In this document: in pieces, positions 1-12,382 of the stretch
How positions within the stretch are numbered: position 1 is the stretch's first letter
How the letters are laid out: each line of letters begins with the position of its first letter
From: Primulina eburnea
Lineage: Eukaryota > Streptophyta > Magnoliopsida > Lamiales > Gesneriaceae
Reading direction: 5' to 3'
Length of the DNA: 64,000 nt
Assembly (NCBI RefSeq): GCF_022965805.1
Contig: NC_133109.1
Span: 8,673,375-8,737,374 of the forward strand
Position numbers and translations under genes: made by a program
Notes under the pieces: generated by a model
Seen by the model: only the letters and a program-made list of their open reading frames with translations
Told to the model about the DNA's origin: nothing
Database searches by the model: none

Positions 1-933
1 CGGTTTTATGGCGAGCTAGAAAATGTGCCATCTTGGAGAATCTATCCACAACAACAAAAATAGAATCCCTCCCCTTCTTAGTCCAAGGCAACCCCAAAAT
101 AAATTCCACAGAAATGTCAATCCAAGTTCTTTTTAAGAATAGCACGCAAAAGTGTTCCCAAAGTTCTATTGACAACTTCAGTTTGTCCATCCGTTTGAGG
201 ATGAAAAGTAGTAGAAAACAACAATTTTTGCCAAGTTTAGCCCATAAAGTCTTCCAAAAGTAACTCAAGAATTTAAAATCACGACCAGAAACAATAGTCC
301 TAGACATTTCATGCAACGTAACGACTTCTCTAAAGAACAAATCCGCAATGTTTGAAGCATCATCGGTTTAATGACAAGCTATAAAATGTGTCATTTAGAG
401 AATCTATTCACAACAACAAAAATAGAATCCCTCCCCTTCTTAGTACTAGGCAACCCCAAAATAAAGTCCACAGAAATGTCAATCCAAGTTCTTTTTAAGA
501 ATAGCACACAAAAGTGTTCCCAAAGTTCTATTGACAACTTCAGTTTGTCCATCCGTTTGAGGATGACAAGTAGTAGAAAACAACAATTTTGTGCCAAGTT
601 TTGCCCATAAAGTATTCCAAAAGTAACTCAAGAATATAACATCGCGATCAGAAACAATAGTCCTAGGCATGCCACGTAACCTAACGACTTCTCTAAAGAA
701 AAAATCCGCATTGTTTTGAAGCAACATCGGTTTTATGACAAGCTATAAAATGTGTCATCTTAGAGAATCTACCCACAACAACAAAAATAGAATCCCTCTC
801 CTTCTTAGTACTAGGCAACCCCAAAATAAAGTCAATAGAAATGTCAATCCAAGTTCTTTTTAAGAATGGCACGCAAAAGTGTTCCCAAAGTTCTATTGAC
901 AACTTCAGTTTGTCCATCCGTTTGAGGATGACA
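1..933 (-). repeat. Integrase-core satellite array, segment 1
   Basis: About 2.5 tandem units of ~364 bp, continuing the larger array after the solo LTR. On the minus strand each unit encodes the catalytic core of a Ty3-type integrase: a WIDIS.DFILGLP start, [14 protein letters not shown](D/G)RD and [13 protein letters not shown]. Unit length is not a multiple of three, so the reading frame shifts at every junction and no long protein is possible. The first unit shares private variants (GCTAGAAAATG, GTCCAAGGC) with a unit near 11790-12150. The left end lies outside the window. Confidence 0.9.
929..933. repeat. Target-site duplication TGACA of solo LTR (second copy 2273-2277)
   Basis: TGACA directly precedes the TGTAGT start of the solo LTR and is repeated right after its ACTACA end. 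Five bases is the usual duplication for LTR-element integration. Removing 934-2277 joins a normal satellite unit. Confidence 0.9.
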
Positions 934-1943
934 TGTAGTGACCCGTTCCAGAATCACCTACTAATCAGAACTTAAGCATGCAAAATTAACATTTAAAACT
1001 AAATCAGGTAAACAGCGGAAAAACAGTAATACAACCCAATCGAATCTGTAAGTACAAAATACTTAAACAACCAGATCGAACTAAATACTAAGAACAAATA
1101 CCAACAACTACAAGTCAACCTCTGCCAGCTCCCTGTCCACTCCCTCCTGGACCGTCTAACCTGAGACCTGCCCCATCGAATAGGGTGTCCAAAACAGAGA
1201 AAAAACCGAGGACGTGAGCATAAACGCTCAGTACCGAAAGCATGAGTATACAAGACTATGACATGCATGTATGCAAAATGTACTGGATACCAGGATCTGG
1301 GTATATCGAAATACTGCTCAGACAAATGACGTCAAGGTATGTAGCACTCTGCGCCGTCGCACCAGGAGGTGGCTCCCATACCAAAATAAACCTGTGGATA
1401 TACCGGTGACCTGACCACCGTCGGCCAACGGGGTCCAACCATCCACAACAAACGAGGGCTGAGCACCCTCTCAACAGGCTATCTCAAAGATAATCAGGCT
1501 CAACATGATTATGCAAATGCCGCATAATAAACCATGCATCATATGACAGATAATAATGCAACATATAAACATGCAACACATAGTAAAGCATACTCAATCC
1601 TGCTATCTCGGATAGTACTTTCGTACCTCAAACCAGTAGATCCTAGCAATCAGCCCTAGAATCAAGCCTACAATCCAAGTGATACCATATCACTAAATCA
1701 CATCTAAAAGCCTTAACTAGACTAATAGATACTCCCAAATCTCAAAGGGAACCCAGAACTATACCTGCGTCCGTAGTCAGCCCACTGATGCCGCTAGCCC
1801 CCAACTAGAGCACAGCTCCGCTACAAAACCAGTAGCTCCCCGCTAGTGCCCGAACCTCGGGAAAAGACTAGAAACCCATCAGAAACGACTAAAACGCTCT
1901 GGAACTCTCGGAATTGGCGAGTGAAAAGTGAAGCCTCGCGCTT

Positions 1944-1952
1944 CTATTTATA
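1944..1952 (-). promoter_or_regulatory. Putative TATA box of solo LTR
   Basis: Reads TATAAATAG on the minus strand, just beyond the palindromic cluster when the LTR is read in its sense direction. It is the expected position for the U3 core promoter. Prediction from sequence only. Confidence 0.5.
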
Positions 1953-1960
1953 GACAACGA

Positions 1961-2216
1961 TCGGACGATCCGATCCACTCCGGACGCTCCGATCCGGTAC
2001 ACTTCGGACGATCCGATCCACTTCGGACGATCCGAACATTGCATGTCTTCCACGTGTCCAGCCACCTGTCTTCGGACGATCCGAACCCTGATCGGACGAT
2101 CCGAACTCTGACATGACATGACTCGTCTGACTCCGAACAGAGCGGACGATCCGAACCCACTTCGGACGATCCGAACCAACTTCGGACGATCCGAACCCGG
2201 TTCGGTCCTTCCGATC
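1961..2216. repeat. Palindromic minisatellite, TTCGGACGATCCGAA type
   Basis: I count eight exact CGGACGATCCGA cores plus two variants in ~255 bp, with uneven spacers of 5 to 40 bp. The core is a near-perfect inverted repeat (TCGGA..TCCGA). It sits in the presumed U3 of the solo LTR directly upstream of its TATA box. The irregular spacing suggests binding sites rather than simple slippage. Confidence 0.85.
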
Positions 2217-3884
2217 CCACCGAAATACAATTAATCCAATAATTAACTCAAATTAGGCATCGGGATACTACATGACAAGTAGTAGAAAACAACAATTTTG
2301 TGCCAAGTTTAGCCCATAAATTTTTCCAATAGTAACTCAAGAATTTAACATCGCGACCAGAAACAATAGTCCTAGGCATTCCATGCAACCTAGCGACTTC
2401 TCTAAAGAACAAATCCGCAATGTTTGAAGCATAATCGGTTTAATGACAAGCTATAAAATGTGCCATCTTAGAGAATCTATCCACAACAACAAAAATAGAA
2501 TCCCTCCCCTTCTTAGTACTAGGCAACCCCAAAATAAAGTCCACAGAAATGTCAATCCAAGTTCTTTTTAAGAATAGCACACAAAAGTGTTCCCAAAGTT
2601 CTATTGACAACTTCAGTTTGTCCATCCGTTTGAGGATGACAAGTAGTAGAAAACAACAATTTTGTGCCAAGTTTTGCCCATAAAGTATTCCAAAAGTAAC
2701 TCAAGAATATAACATCGCGATCAGAAACAATAGTCCTAGGCATGCCACGTAACCTAACGACTTCTCTAAAGAAAAAATCCGCATTGTTTGAAGCAACATC
2801 GGTTTTATGACAAGCTATAAAATGTGTCATCTTAGAGAATCTACCCACAACAACAAAAATAGAATCCTTCCCCTTCTTAGTCCTAGGCAACCCCAAAATA
2901 AAGTCCATAGAAATGTCAATCCAAGTTCTTTTTAAGAATAGCACGCAAAAGTGTTCCCAAAGTTCTATTGACAACTTCAGTTTGTACATCCGTTTGAGGA
3001 TGAAAAGTAGTAGAAAACATCAATTTTGTAGCCCATAAAGTCTTCCAAAAGTAACTCAAGAATTTAAAATCGCGACCAGAAACAATAGTCCTAGACATTC
3101 CATGCAACGTAACGACTTCTCTAAAGAACAAATCCGCAATGTTTGAAGCATCATCGGTTTAATGACAAGCTATAAAATGTGCCATCTTAGAGAATCTATC
3201 CACAACAACAAAAATAGAATCCCTCCCCTTCTTAGTCTAGGAAACTCCAAAATAAAGTCCATAGAAATGTCAATCTAAGTTCTTTTTAAGAATAGCACGC
3301 AAAAGTGTTCCCAAAGTTCTATTGACAACTTCAGTTTGTCCATCTGTTTGAGGATGACAAGTAGTAGAAAACAACAATTTTGTGCCAAGTTTAGCCCATA
3401 AAGTCTTCCAAAAGTAACTCAAGAATATAACATCGCGATCAGAAACAATAGTCCTAGGCATGCCACGTAACCTAACGACTTCTCTAAAGAACAAATCCGC
3501 AATGTTTGAAGCATCATCGGTTTTATGACAAGCTATAAAATGTGTCATCTTAGAGAATCTATCCACAACAACAAAATAGAATCCCTCCCCTTCTTAGTAC
3601 TAGGCAACCCCAAAATAAAGTCAATAGAAATGTCAATCCAAGTTCTTTTTAAGAATGGCACGCAAAAGTGTTCCCAAAGTTCTATTGACAACTTCAGTTT
3701 GTCCATCCGTTTGAGGATGACAAGTAGTAGAAAACAACAATTTTGTGCCAAGTTTAGCCCATAAAGTCTTCCAAAAGTAACTCAAGAATTTAACATCGCG
3801 ACCAGAAACAATAGTCCTAGGCATGCCACGCAACTAACGACTTCTCTAAAGAACAAATCCGCAATGTTTGAAGCATCATCGGTT

Positions 3885-6800
3885 TAATGACAAGCTATAA
3901 AATGTGCCATCTTAGAGAATCTATCCACAACAACAAAAATAGAATCCCTCCCCTTCTTAGTCCTAGGCAACTCCAAAATAAAGTCCATAGAAATGTCAAT
4001 CTAAGTTCTTTTTAAGAATAGCACGCAAAAGTGTTCCAAAGTTCTATTGACAACTTCAGTTTGTCCATCCGTTTGAGGATGAGAAGTAGTAGAAAAAAAT
4101 AATTTTGTGCCAAGTTTAGCCCATAAATTCTTCCAATAGTAACTCAAGAATTTAACATCGCGACCAGAAACAATAGTCCTAGGCATTCCATGCAACGTAA
4201 CGACTTCTCTCAAGAACAAATCCGCAATGTTTGAAGCATCATCGGTTTAATGACAAGCTATAAAATGTGCCATCTTAGAGAATCTATCCACAACAACAAA
4301 AATAGAATCCCTCCCCTTCTTAGTCCTAGGCAACCCCAAAATAAAGTCCATAGAAATGTCAATCCAAGTTCTTTTTAAGAATAGCACGCAAAAGTGTTCC
4401 CAAAGTTCTATTGACAACTTCAGTTTGTCCATCCGTTTGAGGATGAGAAGTAGTAGAAAACAATAATTTTGTGCCAAGTTTAGCTCATAAATTCTTCCAA
4501 TAGTAACTCAAGAATTTAACATCGCGACAAGAAACAATAGTCCTAGGCATTCCATGCAACGTAACGACTTCTCTCAAGAACAAATCCGCAATGTTTGAAG
4601 CATCATCGGTTTAATGACAAGCTATCAAAATGTGCCAATCTTAGAGAATCTATCCACAACAACAAAAATAGAATCCCTCCCCTTCTTAGTCCTAGGCAAC
4701 TCCAAAATAAAGTCCATAGAAATGTCAATCTAAGTTCTTTTTAAGAATAGCACGCAAAAGTGTTCCCAAAGTTCTATTGACAACTTCAGTTTGTCCATCC
4801 GTTTGAGGATGACAAGTAGTAGAGAAACAACAATTTTGTGCCAAGTATAGCCCATAAAGTCTTCCAAAAGTAACTCAAGAATATAACATCGCGATCAGAA
4901 ACAATAGTCCTAGGCATGCCACGCAACCTAACGACTTCTCTAAAGAACAAATCCGCAATGTTTGAAGCATCATCGGTTTTATGGCAAGCTATAAAATGTG
5001 CCATCTTAGAGAATCTATCCACAACAACAAAAATAGAATCCTCTCCCCTTCTTAGTGCTAGGCAACCCCAAAATAAAGTCCATAGAAATGTCAATCCAAG
5101 TTCTTTTTAAGAATAGGCACGCAAAAGTGTTCCCAAAGTTCTATTGACAACTTCAGTTTGTCCATCCGTTTGAGGATGAGAAGTAGTAGAAAACAACAAT
5201 TTTGTGCCAAGTTTAGCCCATAAATTCTTCCAATAGTAACTCAAGAATTTAACATCGCGACCAGAAACAATAGTCCTAGGCATGCCATGCAACCTAACGA
5301 CTTCTCTAAAGAACAAATCCGCAATGTTTGAAGCATCATCGGTTTAATGACAAGCTATAAAATGTGCTATCTTAGAGAATCTATCCACCACAACAAAAAT
5401 AGAATCCCTCCCCTTCTTAGTCCTAGGCAACCCAAAAATAAAGTCCTTAGAAATGTCAATCCAAGTTCTTTTTAAGAATAGCACGCAAAGTGTTCCCAAA
5501 GTTCTATTGACAACTTCAGTTTGTCCATCCGTTTGAGGATGAGAAGTAGTAGAAAACAACAATTTTGTGCCAAGTTTAGCCCATAAATTATTCTAATTAG
5601 TAACTCAAGTATTTAACATCGCGACCAGAAACAATAGTTCTAGACATTCCATGCAACGTAACGAGTTCTCTAAAGAACAAATCCGCAATGTTTGAAGCAT
5701 CATCGGTTTAATGACAAGCTACAAAATGTGCCATCTAAGATAATCTATCCACAACAACAAAAATAGAATCCCTCCCCTTCTTAGTCCTAGGCAACTCCAA
5801 AATAAAGTCCATAGAAATGTCAATCTAAGTTCTTTTTAAAAATAGCACGCAAAAGTGTTCACAAAGTTCTATTGACAACTTCAGTTTGTCCATCCGTTTG
5901 AGGATGACAAGCAGTAGAAAACAACAATTTTGTGCCAAGTATAGCCCATAAAGTCTTCCAAAAGTAACTCAAAAATATAACATCGCGATCAGAAACAATA
6001 GTCCTAGTCATCGGTTTTATGGCAAGCTATAAAATGTGCCATCTTAGAGAATCTATCCACAACAACAAAAATAGAATCCCTCCCCTTCTTAGTACTAGGC
6101 AACCCCAAAATAAAGTCAACAGAAATGTCAATCCAAGTTCTTTTTAAGAATGGCACGCAAAAGTGTTCCCAAAGTTCTTTTGACAACTTCAGTTTGTCCA
6201 TCCGTTTGAAGATGACAAGTATTAGAAAACAACAATTTTGTGCCAAGTTTAGCCCATTAAGTCTTCCAAAAGTAACTCAAGAATTTAAAATCGCGACCAG
6301 AAACAATAGTCCTAGACATGCCATGCAACGTAACGACTTCTCTAAAGAACAAATCCGCAATGTTTGAAGCATCATCGGTTTTATGACAAGCTATAAAATG
6401 TGTCATCTTAGAGAATCTATCCACAACAACAAAAATAGAATCCCTCCCCTTCTTAGTACTAGGCAACCCCAAAATAAAGTCAATAGAAATGTCAATCCAA
6501 GTTCTTTTTAAGAATGGCACGCAAAAGTGTTCCCAAAGTTCTATTGACAACTTCAGTTTGTCCATCCGTTTGAGGATGACAAGTAGTAGAAAACAACAAT
6601 TTTGTGACCAAGTTTAGCCCATAAAGTCTTCCAAAAGTAACTCAAGAATATAACATTGCGATCAGAAACAATAGTCCTAGGCATGCCACGCAACCTAACG
6701 ACTTCTCTAAAGAACAAATCCGCAATGTTTGAAGCATCATCGGTTTAATGACAAGCTATAAAATGTGCCATCTTAGAGAATCTATCCACAACAACAAAAA

Positions 6801-7105
6801 TAGAATCCCTCCCCTTCTTAGTCCTAGGCAACCCCAAAATAAAGTCCATAGAAATGTCAATCCAAGTTCTTTTTAAGAATAGCACGCAAAAGTGTTCCCA
6901 AAGTTCTATTGACAACTTCAGTTTGTCCATCCGTTTGAGGATGAGAAGTAGTAGAAAACAACAATTTTGTGCCAAGTTTAGCCCATAAATTCTTCCAATA
7001 GTAACTCAAGAATTTAACATCGCGACCAGAAACAATAGTCCTAGGCATGCCACTGCAACCTAACGACTTCTCTAAAGAACAAATCCGCAATGTTTGAAGC
7101 ATCAT
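3885..7105 (-). repeat. Higher-order block copy 1 of the integrase satellite
   Basis: A run of about nine units is repeated 4315-4317 bp downstream (about 8200-11421). Private variants recur at that spacing: an AAAAAAATAATTTTG run (about 4090 and 8410), an SCRD codon variant (about 4525 and 8845), CCACCACAAC (about 5387 and 9703) and a unit missing about 54 bp (about 6007 and 10323). This shows duplication of multi-unit blocks. Confidence 0.8.
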
Positions 7106-8199
7106 CGGTTTAATGACAAGCTATAAAATGTGCCATCTTAGAGAATCTATCCACAACAACAAAAATAGAATCCCTCCCCTTCTTAGTCCTAGGCAACTCC
7201 AAAATAAAGTCCATAGAAATGTCAATCCAAGTTCTTTTTAAGAATAGCACGCAAAAGTGTTCCCAAAGTTCTATTGACAACTTCAGTTTGTCCATCCGTT
7301 TGAGGATGAGAAGTAGTAGAAAACAATAATTTTGTGCCAAGTTTAGCCATAAATTCTTCCAATAGTAACTCAAGAATTTAACATCGCGACCAGAAACAAT
7401 AGTCCTAGGCATTCAATGCAACCGTAACGACTTCTCTCAAGAACAAATCCGCAATGTTTGAAGCATTATCGGTTTAATGACAAGCTATAAAATGTGCCAT
7501 CTTAGAGAATCTATCCACAACAACAAAAATAGAATCCCTCCCCTTCTTAGTCCTAGGCAACCTCCAAAATAAAGTCCAGAGAAATGTCAATCTAAGTTCT
7601 TTTTAAGAATAGCACGCAAAAGTGTTCCCAAAGTTCTATTGACAACTTCAGTTTGTCCATCCGTTTGAGGATGACAAGTAGTAGAAAACAACAATTTTGT
7701 GCCAAGTATAGCCCATAAAGTCTTCCAAAAGTAACTCAAGAATTATAACATCGCGACCAGAAACAATAGTCCTAGACATGCCATGCAACGTAACGACTTC
7801 TCTAAAGAACAAATCCGCAATGTTTGAAGCATCATCGGTTTTATGACAAGCTATAAAATGTGCCATCTTAGAGAATCTATCCACAACAACAAAAATAGAA
7901 TCCCTCCCCTTCTTAGTCCTAGGCAACCCTAAAATAAAGTCCATAGAAATGTCAATCCAAGTTCTTTTTAAGAATAGCACGCAAAAGTGTTCCCAAAGTT
8001 CTATTGACAACTTCAGTTTGTCCATCCGTTTGAGGATGACAAGTAGTAGAAAACAACAATTTTGTGCCAAGTTTAGCCCATAAAGTCTTCCAAAAGTAAC
8101 TCAAGAATTTAACATCGCGACCAGAAACAATAGTCCTAGGCATTCCATGCAACGTAACGACTTCTCTAAAGAACAAATCCGCAATGTTTGAAGCATCAT

Positions 8200-11100
8200 C
8201 GGTTTAATGACAAGCTATAAAATGTGCCATCTTAGAGAATCTATCCACAACAACAAAAATAGAATCCCTCCCCTTCTTAGTCCTAGGAAACTCCAAAATA
8301 AAGTCCATAGAAATGTCAATCTAAGTTCGTTTTAAGAATAGCACGCAAAAGTGTTTCCAAAGTTCTATTGACAACTTCAGTTTGTCCATCCGTTTGAGGA
8401 TGAGAAGTAGTAGAAAAAAATAATTTTGTGCCAAGTTTAGCCCATAAATTCTTCCAATAGTAACTCAAGAATTTAACATCGCGACCAGAAACAATAGTCC
8501 TAGGCATTCCATGCAACGTAACGACTTCTCTCAAGAACAAATCCGCAATGTTTGAAGCGTCATCGGTTTAATGACAAGCTACAAAATGTGCCATCTTAGA
8601 GAATCTATCCACAACAACAAAAATAGAATCCCTCCCCTTCTTAGTCCTAGGCAACCCCAAAATAAAGTCCACAGAAATGTCAATCCAAGTTCTTTTTAAG
8701 AATAGCACGCAAAAGTTTTCCCAAAGTTCTATTGACAACTTTAGTTTGTCCATCCGTTTGAGGATGAGAAGTAGTAGAAAACAATAATTTTGTGCCAAGT
8801 TTAGCTCATAAATTCTTCCAATAGTAACTCAAGAATTTAACATCGCGACAAGAAACAATAGTCCTAGGCATTCCATGCAACGTAACGACTTCTCTCAAGA
8901 ACAAATTCGCAATGTTTGAAGCATCATCGGTTTAATGACAAGCTACAAAATGTGCCAACTTAGAGAATCTATCCACAACAACAAAAATAGAATCCCTCCC
9001 CTTCTTAGTCCTAGGCAACTCCAAAATAAAGTCCATAGAAATGTCAATCTAAGTTCTTTTTAAGAATAGCACGCAAAAGTGTTCCCAAAGTTCTATTGAC
9101 AACTTCAGTTTGTCCATCCGTTTGAGGATGACAAGTAGTAGAGAACAACAATTTTGTGCCAAGTATAGCCCATAAAGTCTTCCAAAAGTAACTCAAGAAT
9201 ATAACATCGCGATCAGAAACAATAGTCCTAGGCATGCCACGCAACCTAACGACTTCTCTAAAGAACAAATCCGCAATGTTTGAAACATCATCGGTTTTAT
9301 GGCAAGCTATAAAATGTGCCATCTTAGAGAATCTATCCACAAAAACAAAAATAGAATCTCTCCCCTTCTTAGTGCTAGGCAACCCCAAAATAAAGTCCAT
9401 AGAAATGTCAATCCAAGTTCTTTTTAAGAATAGGACGCAAAAGTGTTCCCAAAGTTCTATTGACAACTTCAGTTTGTCCATCCGTTTGAGGATGAGAAGT
9501 AGTAGAAAACAACAATTTTGTGCCAAGTTTAGCCCATAAATTCTTCCAATAGTAACTCAAGAATTTAACATCGCGACCAGAAACAATAGTCCTAGGCATG
9601 CCATGCAACCTAACGACTTCTCTAAAGAACAAATCCGCAATGTTTGAAGCATCATCGGTTTAATGACAAGCTATAAAATGTGCTATCTTAGAGAATCTAT
9701 CCACCACAACAAAAATAGAATCCCTCCCCTTCTTAGTCCTAGGCAACCCAAAAATAAAGTCCTTAGAAATGTCAATCCAAGTTCTTTTTAAGAATAGCAC
9801 GCCAAAGTGTTCCCAAAGTTCTATTGACAACTTCAGTTTGTCCATCCGTTTGAGGATGAGAAGTAGTAGAAAACAACAATTTTGTGCCAAGTTTAGCCCA
9901 TAAATTATTCTATTAGTAACTCAAGTATTTAACATCGCGACCAGAAACAATAGTTCTAGACATTCCATGCAACGTAACGAGTTCTCTAAAGAACAAATCC
10001 GCAATGTTTGAAGCATCATCGGTTTAATGACAAGCTACAAAATGTGCCATCTAAGAGAATCTATCCACAACAACAAAAATAGAATCCCTCCCCTTCTTAG
10101 TCCTAGGCAACTCCAAAATAAAGTCCATAGAAATGTCAATCTAAGTTCTTTTTAAAAATAGCACGCAAAAGTGTTCACAAAGTTCTATTGACAACTTCAG
10201 TTTGTCCATCCGTTTGAGGATGACAAGCAGTAGAAAACAACAATTTTGTGCCAAGTATAGCCCATAAAGTCTTCCAAAAGTAACTCAAAAATATAACATC
10301 GCGATCAGAAACAATAGTCCTAGTCATCGGTTTTATGGCAAGCTATAAAATGTGCCATCTTAGAGAATCTATCCACAACAACAAAAATAGAATCCCTCCC
10401 CTTCTTAGTACTAGGCAACCCCAAAATAAAGTCAACAGAAATGTCAATCCAAGTTCTTTTTAAGAATGGCACGCAAAAGTGTTCCCAAAGTTCTTTTGAC
10501 AACTTCAGTTTGTCCATCCGTTTGAAGATGACAAGTATTAGAAAACAACAATTTTGTGCCAAGTTTAGCCCATTAAGTCTTCCAAAAGTAACTCAAGAAT
10601 TTAAAATCGCGACCAGAAACAATAGTCCTAGACAATCCATGCAACGTAACGACTTCTCTAAAGAACAAATCCGCAATGTTTGAAGCATCATCGGTTTTAT
10701 GACAAGCTATAAAATGTGTCATCTTAGAGAATCTATCCACAACAACAAAAATAGAATCCCTCCCCTTCTTAGTACTAGGCAACCCCAAAATAAAGTCAAT
10801 AGAAATGTCAATCCAAGTTCTTTTTAAGAATGGCACGCAAAAGTGTTCCCAAAGTACTATTGACAACTTCAGTTTGTCCATCCGTTTGAGGATGACAAGT
10901 AGTAGAAAACAACAATTTTGAACCAAGTTTAGCCCATAAAATCTTCCAAAAGTAACTCAAGAATATAACATTGCGATTAGAAACAATAGTCCTAGGCATG
11001 CCACGCAACCTAACGACTTCTCTAAAGAACAAATCCGCAATGTTTGAAGCATCATCGGTTTAATGACAAGCTATAAAATGTGCCATCTTCGAGAATCTAT

Positions 11101-11421
11101 CCACAACGACAAAAATAGAATCCCTCCCCTTCTTAGTTCTAGGCAACCCCAAAATAAAGTCCATAGAAATGTCAATCCAAGTTCTTTTTAAGAATAGCAC
11201 GCAAAAGTGTTCCCAAAGTTCTATTGACAACTTCAGTTTGTCCATCCGTTTGAGGATGAGAAGTAGTAGAAAACAACAATTTTGTGCCAAGTTTAGCCCA
11301 TAAATTCTTCAAATAGTAACTCAAGAATTTAACATCGCGACCAGAAACAATAGTCCAAGGCATTCCATGCAACGTAACGACTTCTCTCAAGAACAAATCC
11401 GCTATGTTTGAAGCATCATCG
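8200..11421 (-). repeat. Higher-order block copy 2 of the integrase satellite
   Basis: Partner of the block at about 3885-7105. The order of second-Asp variants (G, C, D, G, G, D, G, then D in copy 1 but N in copy 2, G) matches unit by unit, so the copies diverged only slightly after duplication. Block edges are approximate because neighbouring units are themselves alike. Confidence 0.78.
9044..9526 (-). pseudogene. Representative integrase-core unit keeping the DDE triad
   Basis: One of the longest open stretches in the array (160 codons). The first ~36 residues translate the previous unit out of frame. From TWIDIS onward it reads as a genuine Ty3 integrase core: Asp in [40 protein letters not shown] with the second Asp, and [15 protein letters not shown] with the Glu. 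The zinc-binding N-terminus and C-terminal domain are absent, so it cannot be a working integrase. Its ATG is an accident of the frame-shifted neighbour. It shows that some units still encode all three catalytic acids. Confidence 0.75.
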
Positions 11422-11899
11422 GTTTAACGACAAGCTATAAAATGTTCCATCTTAGAGAATCTATCCACAACAACAAAAATAGAATCCCTCCCCTTCTTAG
11501 TCCTAGGCAACTCCAAAATAAAGTCCATAGAAATGTCAATCTAAGTTCTTTTTAATAATAGCACGCAAAAGTGTTCCCAAAGTTCTATTGACAAATTCAG
11601 TTTGTCCATCCGTTTGAGGATGACAAGTAGTAGAAAACAACATCTTTGTGCCAAGTATAGCCCATAAAGTCTTCCAAAAGTAACTAAAGAATATAATATC
11701 GCGATCAGAAACAATAGTCCTAGGCATGCCACGCAACCTAACGACTTCTCTAAAGAACAAATCTGCAATGTTTGAAGCATCATCGGTTTTATGGCAAGCT
11801 AGAAAATGTGCCATCTTAGAGAATCTATCCACAACAACAAAAATAGAATATCTCCCCTTCTTAGTCCAAGGCAACCCCAAAATAAAGTCCACAGAAACG

Positions 11900-12382
11900 T
11901 CAATCCAAGTTCTTTTTAAGAATAGCACGCAAAAGTGTTCCCAAAGTTCTATTGACAACTTCAGTTTGTCCAACCGTTTGAGGATGAAAAGTAGTAGAAA
12001 ACAACAATTTTGTGCCAAGTTTAGCCCATAAAATCTTCCAAAAGTAACTCAAGAATTTAAAATCGCGACCAGAAACAATAATCCTAGACATTCCATGCAA
12101 CGTAACGACTTCTCTAAAGAACAAATCCGCAATGTTTGAAGCATCATCGGTTTTATGACAAACTATAAAATGTGCCATCTTAGAGAATCTATCCACAACA
12201 ACAAAAATAGAATCCCTCCCCTTCTTAGTACTAGGCAACCCTAAAATAAAGTCAATAGAAATGTCAATCCAAGTTCTTTTTATGAATGGCAGGCAAAAGT
12301 GTTCCCAAAGTTCTATTGACAACTTCAGTTTGTCCATCCGTTTGAGGATGACAATTAGTAGAAAACAACAATTTTGTGCCAA
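11900..12382 (-). pseudogene. Representative integrase-core unit with second Asp replaced
   Basis: Another 160-codon open stretch in the array. It has the same layout as the 9044-9526 unit, but the second catalytic residue is Gly (IVSGRD) and one QTDGQTE copy reads QTVGQTE. The SGRD class is the commonest in the array, so most units could not be catalytic even if joined to the missing domains. It represents the SGRD subfamily. Confidence 0.7.

Larger units (their letters stand above)
934..2272 (-). mobile_element. Solo LTR of a Ty3-type retrotransposon
   Basis: This 1339-bp block begins TGTAGT and ends ACTACA, a perfect 6-bp inverted terminus of TG..CA type, and is flanked by TGACA on both sides. 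No internal domain, PBS or second LTR is present, so it is a solo LTR left by LTR-LTR recombination. Minus-strand orientation follows from the TATA-like CTATTTATA at 1944-1952 (TATAAATAG on the minus strand), which lies downstream of the palindrome cluster in that direction. No other copy of this family is in the window. ORFs inside it are translations of the short repeats and not genes. Confidence 0.88.

Noticed and set aside
1961..2216. CRISPR-like repeat and spacer appearance
   Set aside because: Repeats of ~14 bp with spacers of uneven length inside a plant LTR; no cas genes and eukaryotic context.
33..12031. Plus-strand ORFs of 60-100 codons recurring in the satellite
   Set aside because: They are antisense to the integrase core and have no homologous domain; they recur only because the unit recurs.
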